The notes beneath the pieces are model-generated. The model was not told the origin of the DNA and searched no databases. It saw only the letters and a program-made list of their open reading frames with translations. DNA of 64,000 bases, taken from NCBI RefSeq assembly GCF_030546745.1, contig NZ_JAUOPD010000010.1, positions 62,001-126,000 on the forward strand, written 5' to 3'. This DNA is from Thalassotalea sp. 1_MG-2023 (GTDB lineage Bacteria > Pseudomonadota > Gammaproteobacteria > Enterobacterales > Alteromonadaceae). Shown here piece after piece: positions 48,178 to 57,842 of the stretch (positions are counted from its first letter, which is position 1; every line of letters starts with the position of its first letter). The translations under genes and the position numbers were made by a program.

Positions 48178-49071
48178 TTAAGAATCAGGAAATTTAATTT
48201 TAGGACTTTTTAACAGATCAAGTTCTAACTGTGCATAGCGATGTTCAACAAACTCATAAACATTGGTACTTAATGCGAGTTTATAAAAATTAGCTGCGGC
48301 TCTTTTGTTTCCCTTGAGTAGGTTTAATTTTCCAAGATAAAAATATGCTTCACATAATCGCTCACTAAATTGTTTGTTCGAGTGTATATCTTCGGTAACA
48401 GTATCAATAAAGTGACTTTGACTAATATTACCAGCATACAAATTGACGATTGATTTTGCCCAGCTACTATCGCTAATATTTTTAGCGCGAGATTTAAGAT
48501 TAGCTAAAGCTTCTTCAGCGTTTACTCTTTGTTCACCGATATATAACCATAACAGTCTGTATGGATCATTTTCACTTTGCTGATAGAATTCACGTAGATC
48601 ATTAACCGCTAATGAAGCACGATCACCATAATAAAGCGCAATACCTCGATTTAAATATGCATATTGATGGTCAGGTTCAAGTTCAAGCGTAGCGTCAAAC
48701 GATTCATAGGCTTGTTCATATTCTTGCATTTGCGTGTAATGAATCCCTAAAAAGTTATAGGCTTCAACCAAATCAGGCTTTAAACGTAATGCACGATTAA
48801 AATCGAGTCTTGCTAACGAGCGTAAACCAACACTGTCATAAATAACACCACGGTCATAAAAAAGTTGAGCGCGCTGCTCATCGGTAATTTCTGCGCGATG
48901 GATCACATCACTCATTCTGGCAATAGCAACTTCGCTTTTATAATTAACTGGAAGAGGCTCGGCAATTACCAGTTGATCAATATAAGATTTTGATGAAGAC
49001 GATGTAGCAGAACAACCTTGTAAAATAGCGACAAGCCCTAACACAAGCGAAGAAGATAATAATACTTTCAC
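48178..49071 (-). CDS. nlpI: Lipoprotein NlpI
   Basis: This 297-residue TPR lipoprotein has lipobox LQGC near residue 20 (start GTG). TPR motifs are clear, e.g. VEAYNFLGIHYTQMQEYEQAYESFDATLELEPDHQYAYLNRGIALYY. In E. coli NlpI is an outer-membrane adaptor for the protease Prc and for murein hydrolases. The pnp-nlpI order is the conserved gammaproteobacterial arrangement. A terminator separates it from pnp. Confidence 0.9.
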   Translation of the reverse strand: MKVLLSSSLVLGLVAILQGCSATSSSSKSYIDQLVIAEPLPVNYKSEVAIARMSDVIHRAEITDEQRAQLFYDRGVIYDSVGLRSLARLDFNRALRLKPDLVEAYNFLGIHYTQMQEYEQAYESFDATLELEPDHQYAYLNRGIALYYGDRASLAVNDLREFYQQSENDPYRLLWLYIGEQRVNAEEALANLKSRAKNISDSSWAKSIVNLYAGNISQSHFIDTVTEDIHSNKQFSERLCEAYFYLGKLNLLKGNKRAAANFYKLALSTNVYEFVEHRYAQLELDLLKSPKIKFPDS

Positions 49072-49155
49072 GAATAACTCAGCCTTTATAAAATGTCTGT
49101 TTGATTATACTCATGCTATTGATGAATGCGAGTAGTTATCTACATTCATGGCACA

Positions 49156-49182
49156 AAAAAAGGAGCCTTAGGCTCCTTTTTT
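49156..49182 (-). terminator. pnp terminator
   Basis: Arms AAAAAAGGAGCC and GGCTCCTTTTTT flank TTA, directly after the pnp stop. On the minus strand the stem ends in a U run. Confidence 0.88.
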
Positions 49183-49196
49183 AACACGATTTAACG

Positions 49197-51326
49197 TTAT
49201 TCAGCAGATGAATCGTCAGATGACTCTTCAGGTTGTGCTGGTTTTTCAATGCATTCTTTCATGCTTAAACGTACGCGACCTTGGCGATCTACTTCTAGTA
49301 CTTTAACCGTCACTTCTTCACCTTCGTTTAATACGTCTGTCACTGCATTTACACGTTCATGTGCAATTTGTGAAATATGTACTAAACCATCTTTACCTGG
49401 TAATACATTAACAAATGCACCGAAATCTACGATACGTACAACTTTACCTGTGTAAACTGAACCTACTTCAATTTCAGCCGTTAATGCTTCAATACGTGCA
49501 ATTGCATCTTTAGCTTGTTCGCCATCAGTTGCTGCAATCTTAACTGTACCGTCATCTTCGATTTCAATAGTTGTGCCTGTTTCTTCTGTAAGCTGGCGAA
49601 TAGTTGCACCACCTTTACCGATAACGTCACGAATTTTATCAGCATTGATTTTCATCGTATGAATGCGCGGAGCGAATTCAGAGATATCGTCACGAGCACC
49701 GTTAATTGCATCATCCATTACAGAAAGGATATGCGTACGTGCACCTTTTGCTTGGTTTAATGCAATTTGCATGATCTCTTGTGTGATACCTTCAATTTTG
49801 ATATCCATTTGTAACGCAGTAATACCTTCAGTAGTTCCGGCTACTTTAAAGTCCATATCACCTAAGTGATCTTCATCACCTAAAATGTCAGAAAGTACAA
49901 CAAAGTCATCACCTTCTTTTACTAGACCCATCGCGATACCAGCAACAGACGCTTTAATTGGTACACCTGCGTCCATTAGCGCAAGAGAAGTACCACAAAC
50001 AGAAGCCATTGAAGATGAACCATTTGATTCAGTAATTTCAGACACTACACGAACAGAGTACGGGAACTCATCAACAGAAGGCATAACTGCTAACATACCA
50101 CGTTTAGCTAAACGGCCATGACCAATTTCACGACGTTTTGGTGAACCAACAAAACCCGTTTCACCAACACAGTATGGAGGGAAGTTATAATGCAACATAA
50201 AGTTGTCAGTTTTCTCGCCCATAATAGTATCAATACGTTGTGCATCACGTTGCGTACCTAAAGTAGCAGTTACTAATGCTTGTGTTTCACCACGAGTAAA
50301 TACCGATGAACCATGAGTTCGTGGTAATACACCCGTCATAACGTCTAAGGCACGGATCATTTCAGGATCACGACCATCAATACGAGGAGAGCCTTGTGTA
50401 ATACGGCCACGTACGATTGTTTTTTCTAAATCGTGAAATAAATCTTTTGCTTCTTGAACATTCAGTTCAGCATCTGTTTCTTCTAACTGCGCTAGAACGG
50501 CATTACGAATTTCAGCAACTTTTTCATAACGCGCTGCTTTTTCAGTAATTTGATATGCATCATTTACTTGTTCTGTTGCAAGTTCTGCAATTTTAGTTGC
50601 TAAATCAATATTTTTCGCAGGAGCTGACCATTCCCATGAAGGTGTTGCAACTTCTGCAGCAAATTCATTGATAGCAGTAATTGCCGTTTGCATTTGCTCA
50701 TGACCATAAACAACCGCACCTAACATCACTTCTTCAGATAAAACGTCAGCTTCTGATTCAACCATTAATACTGCTGATTCAGTACCAGAAACCACTAAAT
50801 CTAATTGAGAAGATTCAAGTTCAGATTGTAACGGGTTAAGTAAATATTTACCTTCAGAATAACCAACACGAGCAGCACCTACTGGACCATTAAATGGTGC
50901 ACCAGAAATAGCTAATGCCGCCGAAGTACCTAATAGTGAAATAATATCTGGTGAAATTTCAGGATTTGCCGAAACAACAGTGATAATAACCTGAACTTCG
51001 TTTGTAAACCCTTCTGGGAATAACGGGCGAATTGGACGGTCAATTAAGCGTGCAATTAACGTTTCTTCTTCTGAAGGACGACCTTCACGTTTGAAAAAAC
51101 CACCTGGAATTTTACCAGCTGCGTAAGTACGCTCTTGGTAATTAACCGTAAGCGGGAAGAAGTCTTGACCTTCTACCGCATCTTTTTTTGCTACTACAGA
51201 AACTAATACTGAAGTATCGTCCATGCTTGCCATTACAGCTGCAGTTGCTTGACGTGCTATTGCACCGGTTTCCAAGGTGACCGTATGCTGGCCAAACTGG
51301 AATGATTTTGTTACTGGATTGAACAT
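49197..51326 (-). CDS. pnp: Polyribonucleotide nucleotidyltransferase (PNPase)
   Basis: This 709-residue enzyme carries out 3'-5' phosphorolysis of RNA. Two RNase PH domains are visible (N-terminal [24 protein letters not shown]; second with PFPPYC-like [11 protein letters not shown] and [20 protein letters not shown]). A KH domain ([20 protein letters not shown]) and an S1 domain ([23 protein letters not shown]) follow. Expression is probably autocontrolled through the long leader hairpin. rpsO, which usually precedes pnp, is absent here; an M50 protease gene is divergent instead. Confidence 0.98.
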   Translation of the reverse strand: MFNPVTKSFQFGQHTVTLETGAIARQATAAVMASMDDTSVLVSVVAKKDAVEGQDFFPLTVNYQERTYAAGKIPGGFFKREGRPSEEETLIARLIDRPIRPLFPEGFTNEVQVIITVVSANPEISPDIISLLGTSAALAISGAPFNGPVGAARVGYSEGKYLLNPLQSELESSQLDLVVSGTESAVLMVESEADVLSEEVMLGAVVYGHEQMQTAITAINEFAAEVATPSWEWSAPAKNIDLATKIAELATEQVNDAYQITEKAARYEKVAEIRNAVLAQLEETDAELNVQEAKDLFHDLEKTIVRGRITQGSPRIDGRDPEMIRALDVMTGVLPRTHGSSVFTRGETQALVTATLGTQRDAQRIDTIMGEKTDNFMLHYNFPPYCVGETGFVGSPKRREIGHGRLAKRGMLAVMPSVDEFPYSVRVVSEITESNGSSSMASVCGTSLALMDAGVPIKASVAGIAMGLVKEGDDFVVLSDILGDEDHLGDMDFKVAGTTEGITALQMDIKIEGITQEIMQIALNQAKGARTHILSVMDDAINGARDDISEFAPRIHTMKINADKIRDVIGKGGATIRQLTEETGTTIEIEDDGTVKIAATDGEQAKDAIARIEALTAEIEVGSVYTGKVVRIVDFGAFVNVLPGKDGLVHISQIAHERVNAVTDVLNEGEEVTVKVLEVDRQGRVRLSMKECIEKPAQPEESSDDSSAE

Positions 51327-51357
51327 TAATTTTTACCTTTATTCAAAATTTCTTTCT

Positions 51358-51438
51358 ATCCAATCTGTACAATTATTTGTTCACTTAGTTGCCATGAAAA
51401 ACTGATGACCAATAAACAAATAATTATACAGTTTGGAT
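51358..51438 (-). promoter_or_regulatory. Long leader hairpin of pnp, probable RNase III/PNPase control site
   Basis: The arms 51358-51381 and 51415-51438 are complementary over 24 positions. The only defects are one A-A mismatch and one G-U pair in the mRNA sense. The loop is 33 bases. It lies 32 bases upstream of the pnp start, where the E. coli pnp leader carries the RNase III-cleaved stem used for PNPase autoregulation. Confidence 0.75.
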
Positions 51439-51731
51439 CTCTATCTTTGCTGACTTATTTCAGCACGGGATATTATACTGAGTGAGTTACGTATTGCTAG
51501 GTCAATTAACGATTTTATTGCTTAAAAAATCACAGATTAGGTAGATATTTTGCTATTTGATGAAATATTTAACTATTCACAGAATAGTCAAAAGTTTAAA
51601 GGCTCGTATACGTTAGAATGTATACTTACCCTTGGCAAAATTAAATTTGTCATTATTTAACTGTAAAAACTAAGCCCAACTTTTTATACTCTGCTCCCTC
51701 AATTTATTAACGGCTCGATATTTATCTAATC
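51439..51731. other. pnp / M50 protease divergent spacer
   Basis: This 293-base AT-rich stretch contains the promoters of both divergent genes. I found no rpsO frame or RNA gene in it and no clear dyad besides the pnp leader hairpin next to it. Confidence 0.5.
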
Positions 51732-52745
51732 ATGAATAAACTCGCATTCACCTATGCCGATACCCAATTTACCGTCTTTGTTAATGACTCAGAAATAATT
51801 CAAGTGTTTTGCGATCAACAAGCAATACAGTTAACCACGGTAAATAATTTCATTAAAAGCTGCCAAGTTAACGGAGCAACGCTTCGATTTGATACCGAAC
51901 AATTAACAGCAGGCCGTATTGGTATTGCAACTACTGACGCCCCTTTTGATTACCTTGATGTGCCAACAGCAAGTACAGAAAATAAAACAGGCTGGCTAGG
52001 CCTAGCGGCATTGGGGCTTAAAGTTTTTAAAAGTGCAAAGGTAATTAAAGCAGCGTTAGCCGGCGCGTCTGTTGCGGGGTACGCATGGTTATTCTCTTTT
52101 GAGTTTGCCATGATGTTAATTATTTGTTTGGTCATTCATGAATATGGCCATGTTCGTGCCATGCAATATTTTGGTATTAAAACAAAAGGCATCTATTTAA
52201 TTCCCTTTGTCGGCGGCTTGGCTGTCAGCGATGAAAAAATCACCACTCGCTGGCAAGACGTGGTAATTTCTTTGATGGGCCCAGCCTATGGTTTGATCAC
52301 CTCAATTTTAGGTGTCGTGTTATATTATGCAACAGACATGGAAATATTTGCCGGAGTTGCTGTGATAAGTGCGTTACTGAATTTATTTAACTTATTGCCT
52401 ATTTTACCGCTTGACGGAGGCCATGTATTAAAAAGTATCAGTTTTTCCATGCGCTCTTGGATAGGTTTACTTGCATGTTTAGCCGGTGTAACGCTTGGAT
52501 TATGGATTAGCTATACCTTTGGCTTGATGCTCTTAGTCTTTTTTATCTTTATTGGCAGTATAGAAATAATCTTCGAATGGAGAAGCAGAAAACAATCTCA
52601 TTTGTTACCGCTAGATAGGTACGGTCAAATATTTTCAGCAATAATGTATGTTGCTGTTGTCGCTGGACATGTAGCAGTGATGATGCATTTTGCTGATGCC
52701 GATAATGTAATTCTTAGTTTACCAATGAAAATATTATCGAGCTAA
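51732..52745 (+). CDS. Site-2 protease family (M50) membrane metallopeptidase
   Basis: This 337-residue protein has an N-terminal soluble part of about 85 residues and then several membrane helices. The zinc motif HEYGH is at 136-140 and the second motif NLLPILPLDGGHVL places D228 as the third ligand. This is the intramembrane site-2 protease arrangement. The soluble N-terminal part has no recognised domain. Its substrate is unknown and no anti-sigma factor is adjacent. Confidence 0.88.
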   Translation: MNKLAFTYADTQFTVFVNDSEIIQVFCDQQAIQLTTVNNFIKSCQVNGATLRFDTEQLTAGRIGIATTDAPFDYLDVPTASTENKTGWLGLAALGLKVFKSAKVIKAALAGASVAGYAWLFSFEFAMMLIICLVIHEYGHVRAMQYFGIKTKGIYLIPFVGGLAVSDEKITTRWQDVVISLMGPAYGLITSILGVVLYYATDMEIFAGVAVISALLNLFNLLPILPLDGGHVLKSISFSMRSWIGLLACLAGVTLGLWISYTFGLMLLVFFIFIGSIEIIFEWRSRKQSHLLPLDRYGQIFSAIMYVAVVAGHVAVMMHFADADNVILSLPMKILSS

Positions 52746-52763
52746 TTACAACCTTAAAATAAC

Positions 52764-52787
52764 AAAGCCTGAATAAATCAGGCTTTT
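52764..52787 (+). terminator. Terminator between the M50 gene and yegD
   Basis: AAAGCCTGA and TCAGGCTTT enclose ATAAA and are followed by T. It lies 18 bases after the M50 stop and 50 bases from the yegD stop, so it may serve both convergent genes. Confidence 0.8.
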
Positions 52788-52836
52788 CGATAAACGTTCT
52801 AGAGAAAACTACTGGCATAAATTTAATTAAAGCTAA

Positions 52837-54195
52837 TTATTTAAATATTCGTTCTGCCCAGCGTGTTAAACCAGCTGTAACACTACCAAAATGGTCACCA
52901 ACTACAAGCTCTACCCCTGGAAACTGTTGCTCTATATACTGGCTGATCACCGTTGATTTAGCGGTACCTCCGGTAACAAAAACAACATCAGGCTGACATT
53001 CTGCCTGTCTTACACAATCTTGCATAAGTCGCCCAATAGCCTGTAATTCTTTTTCACACGCTTGCTGGAACCCTTCAACTGACAAGGTTTGCATTAATGC
53101 ATGTTCAATATAACTTAAATCAACGGTGTTATTGGGTTCTGTTGATAAAGAAATTTTGGCATTTTCAGCGCTATTGACCAATTGGTAACTTAGCTTTTCA
53201 CGATATAGTTTTATTAAACGCCCCACAAGTTCAGGTTGTTCTGCATCTCGTTGTAACATTGCTAAATGCCGACCATTGGCTGCGCTATAAAACGCTGTTT
53301 GCTCATTAATGTTATTTATCGCAACCGCTTGCCAATAACTGTTCGTTGGCATTGGTTTACCCGATTTTAACTGGCTAGTTGCACCTAAATTTGGCATTAA
53401 ACCGCGAAAAGCTAATTGAATATCAAAATCATTTCCCCCAATACGCTCACCTGAGTGCGCAAGCAGGTGTACACTTCGATCATCACTATCAATATAAGAA
53501 GGCCCCATTAAAATCATTGAACAATCTGTAGTACCACCACCAATATCAACAACTAATACACGTTTTTCTGTCGAAAGCGACGCTTCATACTCAAAGCCCG
53601 CCGCAACTGGCTCATACTGAAATTCAATAGAAGAAAACCCGACCCGTTTTGCGGCATTTGTTAAAATAGCAATAGCTTGTTGGTTGCTTTCCTCCCCTTT
53701 TAATCCCTGAAAATTAATCGGACGGCCAATAACGGTTTGATTAACGTCTCGTTTTAGAGAAACTTCTACTTGTTGTTTTACATGCGACATCATTGCAGCA
53801 ACAATATCTTCAAATAAATCTATTTGTGGTTGCTTTAAACCACTTGCCCCTAAAAAAGATTTCGGAGATTTAATATAGTAGCCTTCTTCTGGCTCTTCCA
53901 AGTAATTTGCTAAAGCTTGTTGACCGAACGATAACTCGCTTGATAGCCCATCTAACGCTAACTCACGTAGCGCTTTTTGCCCTTTTTGCATCGGTAACAT
54001 ACGCAACGTTTTAAACGATTGTTGTTCACTAGGCGTTAACTGAGCATAAAGCCAACTAACAATAATATCTCTATCTGGTGAATAAAGTGTTGAAGGCATT
54101 AACGTGCCATGCGCGGGTAAGTTTACAATTTTGGGTTGGCCGTGCTCCATTACGCCAACAGCACAATTAGATGTACCATAGTCAAAACCAATCAT
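52837..54195 (-). CDS. yegD: Hsp70-family protein YegD
   Basis: This 452-residue protein has the actin/Hsp70 ATPase fold without the substrate-binding C-terminal half. Phosphate loops are IGFDYGTSNCAVGV near the N terminus and VLVVDIGGGTTDCSMI near 205, with FVTGGTAKST near the C terminus. This matches the YegD family, an Hsp70 homologue of uncertain role. The ATG at 54195 has GGGGGA six bases upstream; an ATG four codons earlier is less well placed. It is convergent with the M50 gene. Confidence 0.9.
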   Translation of the reverse strand: MIGFDYGTSNCAVGVMEHGQPKIVNLPAHGTLMPSTLYSPDRDIIVSWLYAQLTPSEQQSFKTLRMLPMQKGQKALRELALDGLSSELSFGQQALANYLEEPEEGYYIKSPKSFLGASGLKQPQIDLFEDIVAAMMSHVKQQVEVSLKRDVNQTVIGRPINFQGLKGEESNQQAIAILTNAAKRVGFSSIEFQYEPVAAGFEYEASLSTEKRVLVVDIGGGTTDCSMILMGPSYIDSDDRSVHLLAHSGERIGGNDFDIQLAFRGLMPNLGATSQLKSGKPMPTNSYWQAVAINNINEQTAFYSAANGRHLAMLQRDAEQPELVGRLIKLYREKLSYQLVNSAENAKISLSTEPNNTVDLSYIEHALMQTLSVEGFQQACEKELQAIGRLMQDCVRQAECQPDVVFVTGGTAKSTVISQYIEQQFPGVELVVGDHFGSVTAGLTRWAERIFK

Positions 54196-54354
54196 AATAT
54201 CCCCCATCGCAATAAAAAGCCGCGTAGCTTAAGGCGCTGATATCAATAGTGCAAGTAAAAACACTAAAACTTAACAAAATCAACCTATGTAAATGAGCAG
54301 CGCTCTTAAGACATCTACACTACCTACACTTTCTTTATTTAAAGGGTATACCTA

Positions 54355-55113
54355 ATGTTTTACAGAGTCATTTTAAGTATTTTAGTCATGATATCATTCA
54401 ATAATCAGGCGTTAGCTAACGATACAATAAAAGTGTTAATCGTTTTAACAAGCCACGATCAACTCGGGAGTACAGGCAAAAAAACAGGCTTTTGGTTACC
54501 TGAACTTACGCATCCTTACTATCGTTTAACGCAAGCTAATATTGACGTTGATATTGCCAGTATCAAAGGTGGATTGGCGCCAATAGACGCGAAAGCCTTT
54601 TTAGAGTCGGATGAGTTTCATCAACGTTTTCTGAATGATAAGACACTATTAAACAAAGTTCTCAACACCATACCTTTGGAAACTATCACCGCTGAAAGCT
54701 ATCACGCTGTTCTTTTTAGCGGCGGCTCCGGCCCAATGTGGGATTTTCCTAATAATTCAGACATCGCACGTATTGCCACGGCTATTTATCATAATAACGG
54801 AATTATAGCTGCCGTTTGTCATGGTGTTGCTGCATTAACCAATATCACTCTACCCAGTGGTGAGCAATTGATCAAAGGCAAAAGAATCACAGGTTTTAGC
54901 AATATAGAAGAGCAAGAGTTAGGCACAGAAAATATTGTACCTTTTCTTTTACAAAATAAATTAATAGCTCAGGGGGCAACCTTCATAGAAGGAAAGCCTT
55001 GGCAAAGTAATGTGATTATTGATGGGCAGTTAATAACCGGTCAAAATCCTGCATCAGCAACGCCGTTGGCAGACGCACTTATCAATCAACTATTAAATAA
55101 ACAATCAATATAA
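54355..55113 (+). CDS. Exported DJ-1/PfpI family protein
   Basis: This 252-residue protein has a signal peptide (about 1-21) and a type 1 glutamine amidotransferase-like fold. The nucleophile elbow AAVCHGVAALTNI holds the reactive cysteine. ELTHPYYRLTQANIDVDIAS and GSGPMWDFPNN fit Hsp31/chaperone-glyoxalase-like members. Such proteins act as glyoxalases, deglycases or chaperones in other species. Periplasmic location is suggested by the signal peptide. Confidence 0.85.
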   Translation: MFYRVILSILVMISFNNQALANDTIKVLIVLTSHDQLGSTGKKTGFWLPELTHPYYRLTQANIDVDIASIKGGLAPIDAKAFLESDEFHQRFLNDKTLLNKVLNTIPLETITAESYHAVLFSGGSGPMWDFPNNSDIARIATAIYHNNGIIAAVCHGVAALTNITLPSGEQLIKGKRITGFSNIEEQELGTENIVPFLLQNKLIAQGATFIEGKPWQSNVIIDGQLITGQNPASATPLADALINQLLNKQSI

Positions 55114-55129
55114 GCTTAACAAAAAAAGA

Positions 55130-55149
55130 AAGCCGGCATGAGCCGGCTT
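55130..55149. terminator. Bidirectional terminator between the DJ-1 gene and etfQO
   Basis: AAGCCGGC and GCCGGCTT flank ATGA, preceded by a run of A. The hairpin lies between the convergent stops at 55113 and 55157 and can serve both strands. Confidence 0.8.
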
Positions 55150-55156
55150 AAATTCA

Positions 55157-56806
55157 TTACATGTTGGGGTAATTTGGCCCCCCAGCCCCTTCTGGGGTTA
55201 CCCAAGTAATATTCTGGCTTGGGTCTTTAATGTCACACGTTTTACAGTGAACACAGTTTTGTGCATTAATCACAAACTTATCGCCATCTTCGGTACTTTC
55301 TACTTCATATACTCCTGCAGGACAATATCGCTGAGCTGGTTCTGCATACTTAGGTAAATTAACCGAAATAGGAATGCTGCTATCAGCTAATTTTAAGTGG
55401 CAAGGTTGTTCTTCTTCATGGTTCGTATTTGATAAAAATACTGAAGTTAGCTTATCAAAACTTAGTTTATTATCCGGTTTTGGGTACTGAATTACCGCAC
55501 ACTCTGCCGCTGTTTTCAGCTGTTCATGATCTAATGACTCATCTTTAAAGTTAACAGGTAACTTCCCACCAAAAAAGTTTTGATCAATGGTATTAAATGC
55601 ACCACCCCAAAAGGTACCAAATTTATGCATCGCTGGGCCAAAGTTACGGGTATTATATAACTCGTCGTAAAGCCATGACTGTTTGAACTTTTCTGTAAAA
55701 TCAATAAGATCTTTACCACCTTCATCACCTGAAACAAGTGCTTGAAATATCGTTTCTGCGGCAAGCATGCCAGATTTCATTGCAGTGTGATTGCCTTTAA
55801 TTTTAGCAAAGTTAATAGTGCCAGCATCACAACCAACGAGTAATGCACCCGGCATGGTCATTTTAGGTAAAGAATTAAAACCACCTTTAGCGAGCGCTCT
55901 TGCACCATAAGAGACCCGCTTACCATCTGATAGATACTGTGCAATTTTTGGATGATGTTTATACCGTTGAAATTCATCAAATGGGCTTAAATGAGGGTTG
56001 CTATAATTTAGGTCGATAATCATTCCTACGAACACTTGATTATTTTCAGCATGATACAAATAACCACCGCCACCTGTTTCTTTATCTAATGGCCAACCAG
56101 CAGTATGAACAACTAAGCCCTCTTGATGTTTATCAGGGTCAATGTCCCATATTTCTTTGAAGCCAATGCCGTAGTGTTGAGGTGATTTATTAGCGTCTAA
56201 GGCAAATTTGCCAATGAGCTCTTTACCTAGGTGGCCACGACAACCTTCTGCAAACACAGTATATTTAGCGCGAAGTTCCATGCCTGGCACAAATGAATCT
56301 TTTTGATTACCTTCAGTATCAAGCCCCATATCACCGGTTAATATGCCAGCAACACTTCCATCATCGTGATAAATAACTTCTTGTGCCGGAAAGCCAGGAA
56401 AAATTTCAACACCTAAACTTTCTGCTTGTTCAGCTAACCAGCGGCACATGTTACCCATGCTCGCAATATAGTTACCATTATTGTGCATCGTTTTGGGTAC
56501 ACCAAAACCGGGGAGTTTAATCGCACTTTCATCCCCGTTTAATAAATAAATATCATCGCCAGTAACTTTGGTATTTAGTGGCGCTCCTTTTTCTTGCCAA
56601 TCAGGAAAAAGTTCATTTAATGCTCTTGGTTCAAAAACAGCACCAGATAAAATATGTGCCCCTACCTCTGAACCCTTTTCAACAACACAAACCATTAGCT
56701 CTTGTTCTTTTTCTTGAGCTAACTGCATTAGCTTACATGCAGTAGATAAACCAGAAGGACCAGCCCCCACGATCACTACGTCAAATTCCATTGATTCGCG
56801 TTCCAT
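55157..56806 (-). CDS. etfQO: Electron-transfer flavoprotein:ubiquinone oxidoreductase
   Basis: This 549-residue membrane-associated FAD and 4Fe-4S enzyme passes electrons from ETF to ubiquinone. It has the FAD-binding start FDVVIVGAGPSGLSTACKL, the ubiquinone/FAD region GVEIFPGFPAQE, and the cluster-binding C terminus NCVHCKTCDIKDPSQNITWV. The ATG at 56806 has GGGGG(G)AA just upstream, so the start at 56842 is unlikely. It is divergent from etfBA. Two PsrA-like boxes begin 33 bases upstream of the start. Confidence 0.96.
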   Translation of the reverse strand: MERESMEFDVVIVGAGPSGLSTACKLMQLAQEKEQELMVCVVEKGSEVGAHILSGAVFEPRALNELFPDWQEKGAPLNTKVTGDDIYLLNGDESAIKLPGFGVPKTMHNNGNYIASMGNMCRWLAEQAESLGVEIFPGFPAQEVIYHDDGSVAGILTGDMGLDTEGNQKDSFVPGMELRAKYTVFAEGCRGHLGKELIGKFALDANKSPQHYGIGFKEIWDIDPDKHQEGLVVHTAGWPLDKETGGGGYLYHAENNQVFVGMIIDLNYSNPHLSPFDEFQRYKHHPKIAQYLSDGKRVSYGARALAKGGFNSLPKMTMPGALLVGCDAGTINFAKIKGNHTAMKSGMLAAETIFQALVSGDEGGKDLIDFTEKFKQSWLYDELYNTRNFGPAMHKFGTFWGGAFNTIDQNFFGGKLPVNFKDESLDHEQLKTAAECAVIQYPKPDNKLSFDKLTSVFLSNTNHEEEQPCHLKLADSSIPISVNLPKYAEPAQRYCPAGVYEVESTEDGDKFVINAQNCVHCKTCDIKDPSQNITWVTPEGAGGPNYPNM

Positions 56807-56838
56807 AATTCCCCCCGAAATGATAACCACACTGAAAT

Positions 56839-56873
56839 TCAAACACCCGTTTGATTTTCAAACACCTGTTTGA
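56839..56873. promoter_or_regulatory. Two tandem PsrA-like operators upstream of etfQO
   Basis: TCAAACACCCGTTTGA (56839-56854) and TCAAACACCTGTTTGA (56858-56873) are 16-bp dyads TCAAAC-x4-GTTTGA, 19 bases apart start to start. PsrA, a TetR-type fatty-acid regulator, is reported to bind CAAAC-x4-GTTTG-type sites near etf and fad genes in gammaproteobacteria. The position just upstream of etfQO fits repression. Confidence 0.75.
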
Positions 56874-56964
56874 TAACATCATACCTATAGAATTTTCGCC
56901 AGTAAATACTATGATGTAAAAGACTGTTTATTGGTATAAAACAAAAAACGTTCAATCGCACAAA

Positions 56965-56986
56965 TTTACGTTGACGTTCACGTAAC
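56965..56986. promoter_or_regulatory. LiuR-like boxes upstream of etfB
   Basis: Two overlapping windows, 56965-56980 and 56971-56986, each match the LiuR-type dyad TTTACGTTxACGTAAA at about 13 of 16 positions by my count (from memory of the consensus). LiuR is a MerR-type regulator of branched-chain amino acid degradation, a process that uses ETF. The site is 104 bases upstream of etfB. Confidence 0.6.
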
Positions 56987-57089
56987 CCTAAAGTAGCCTT
57001 TGAACAAATTCAAGTTAAGTTATTACTAGTCTAGTTCTTTTCTATAAAAACTGGGCACTAAATTACAACAAGCACAATTAGAGGCAACG

Positions 57090-57842
57090 ATGAAAGTATT
57101 AGTTCCGATAAAACGTGTCATCGATTATAACGTGAAAGTACGTGTAAAAGCTGACAACTCAGATGTTGATCTTGCTAACGTTAAAATGGCAATCAACCCT
57201 TTCTGTGAAATTGCAGTAGAAGAAGCAGTAAGACTCAAAGAAGCAGGTGCAGCAACTGAAATTATCGCGATTTCAATTGGTGATAAATCTTGTCAAGAAC
57301 AGTTACGTACTGCACTAGCTTTAGGTGCTGATCGTGCTATTCAAATAAATACAGATGAAAAATTAGATTCATTACATGTCGCCAAACTTTTGCAAAAAGT
57401 TGTTGAAGAAGAGCAACCACAATTGGTTATTCTTGGAAAACAATCAATCGATTCAGACAACAACCAAACCGGTCAAATGTTGGCTGCGTTAACAGGCCTT
57501 CCGCAAGGCACTTTTGCCTCTGAAGTAAAAATAGACGGCGATAAAGTCAATGTTACTCGTGAAGTAGATGGTGGTTTGCAGACAGTTGCACTTAACCTTC
57601 CTGCTATCGTGACGACTGATTTACGTTTAAACGAACCACGTTATGCCTCATTACCAAACATAATGAAAGCAAAGCGTAAGCCTTTAGACGTGAAAGAAGC
57701 ATCAGAATTTGGCTTAGACTTAACACCTCGTACAACCTTATTAAAAGTAACACCGCCAGCGGAACGTCAAGCAGGTATTGTTGTTGAAACAGTAGACGAG
57801 TTAGTGGAAAAATTGAAAAACGAAGCTAAGGTGATCGCATGA
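57090..57842 (+). CDS. etfB: Electron-transfer flavoprotein beta subunit
   Basis: This 250-residue beta subunit forms, with EtfA, the soluble FAD/AMP carrier between acyl-CoA dehydrogenases and EtfQO. The N terminus [20 protein letters not shown] and the signature [42 protein letters not shown] region (about 165-200) are conserved. GAGG precedes the ATG. It overlaps etfA by four bases. Confidence 0.97.
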   Translation: MKVLVPIKRVIDYNVKVRVKADNSDVDLANVKMAINPFCEIAVEEAVRLKEAGAATEIIAISIGDKSCQEQLRTALALGADRAIQINTDEKLDSLHVAKLLQKVVEEEQPQLVILGKQSIDSDNNQTGQMLAALTGLPQGTFASEVKIDGDKVNVTREVDGGLQTVALNLPAIVTTDLRLNEPRYASLPNIMKAKRKPLDVKEASEFGLDLTPRTTLLKVTPPAERQAGIVVETVDELVEKLKNEAKVIA

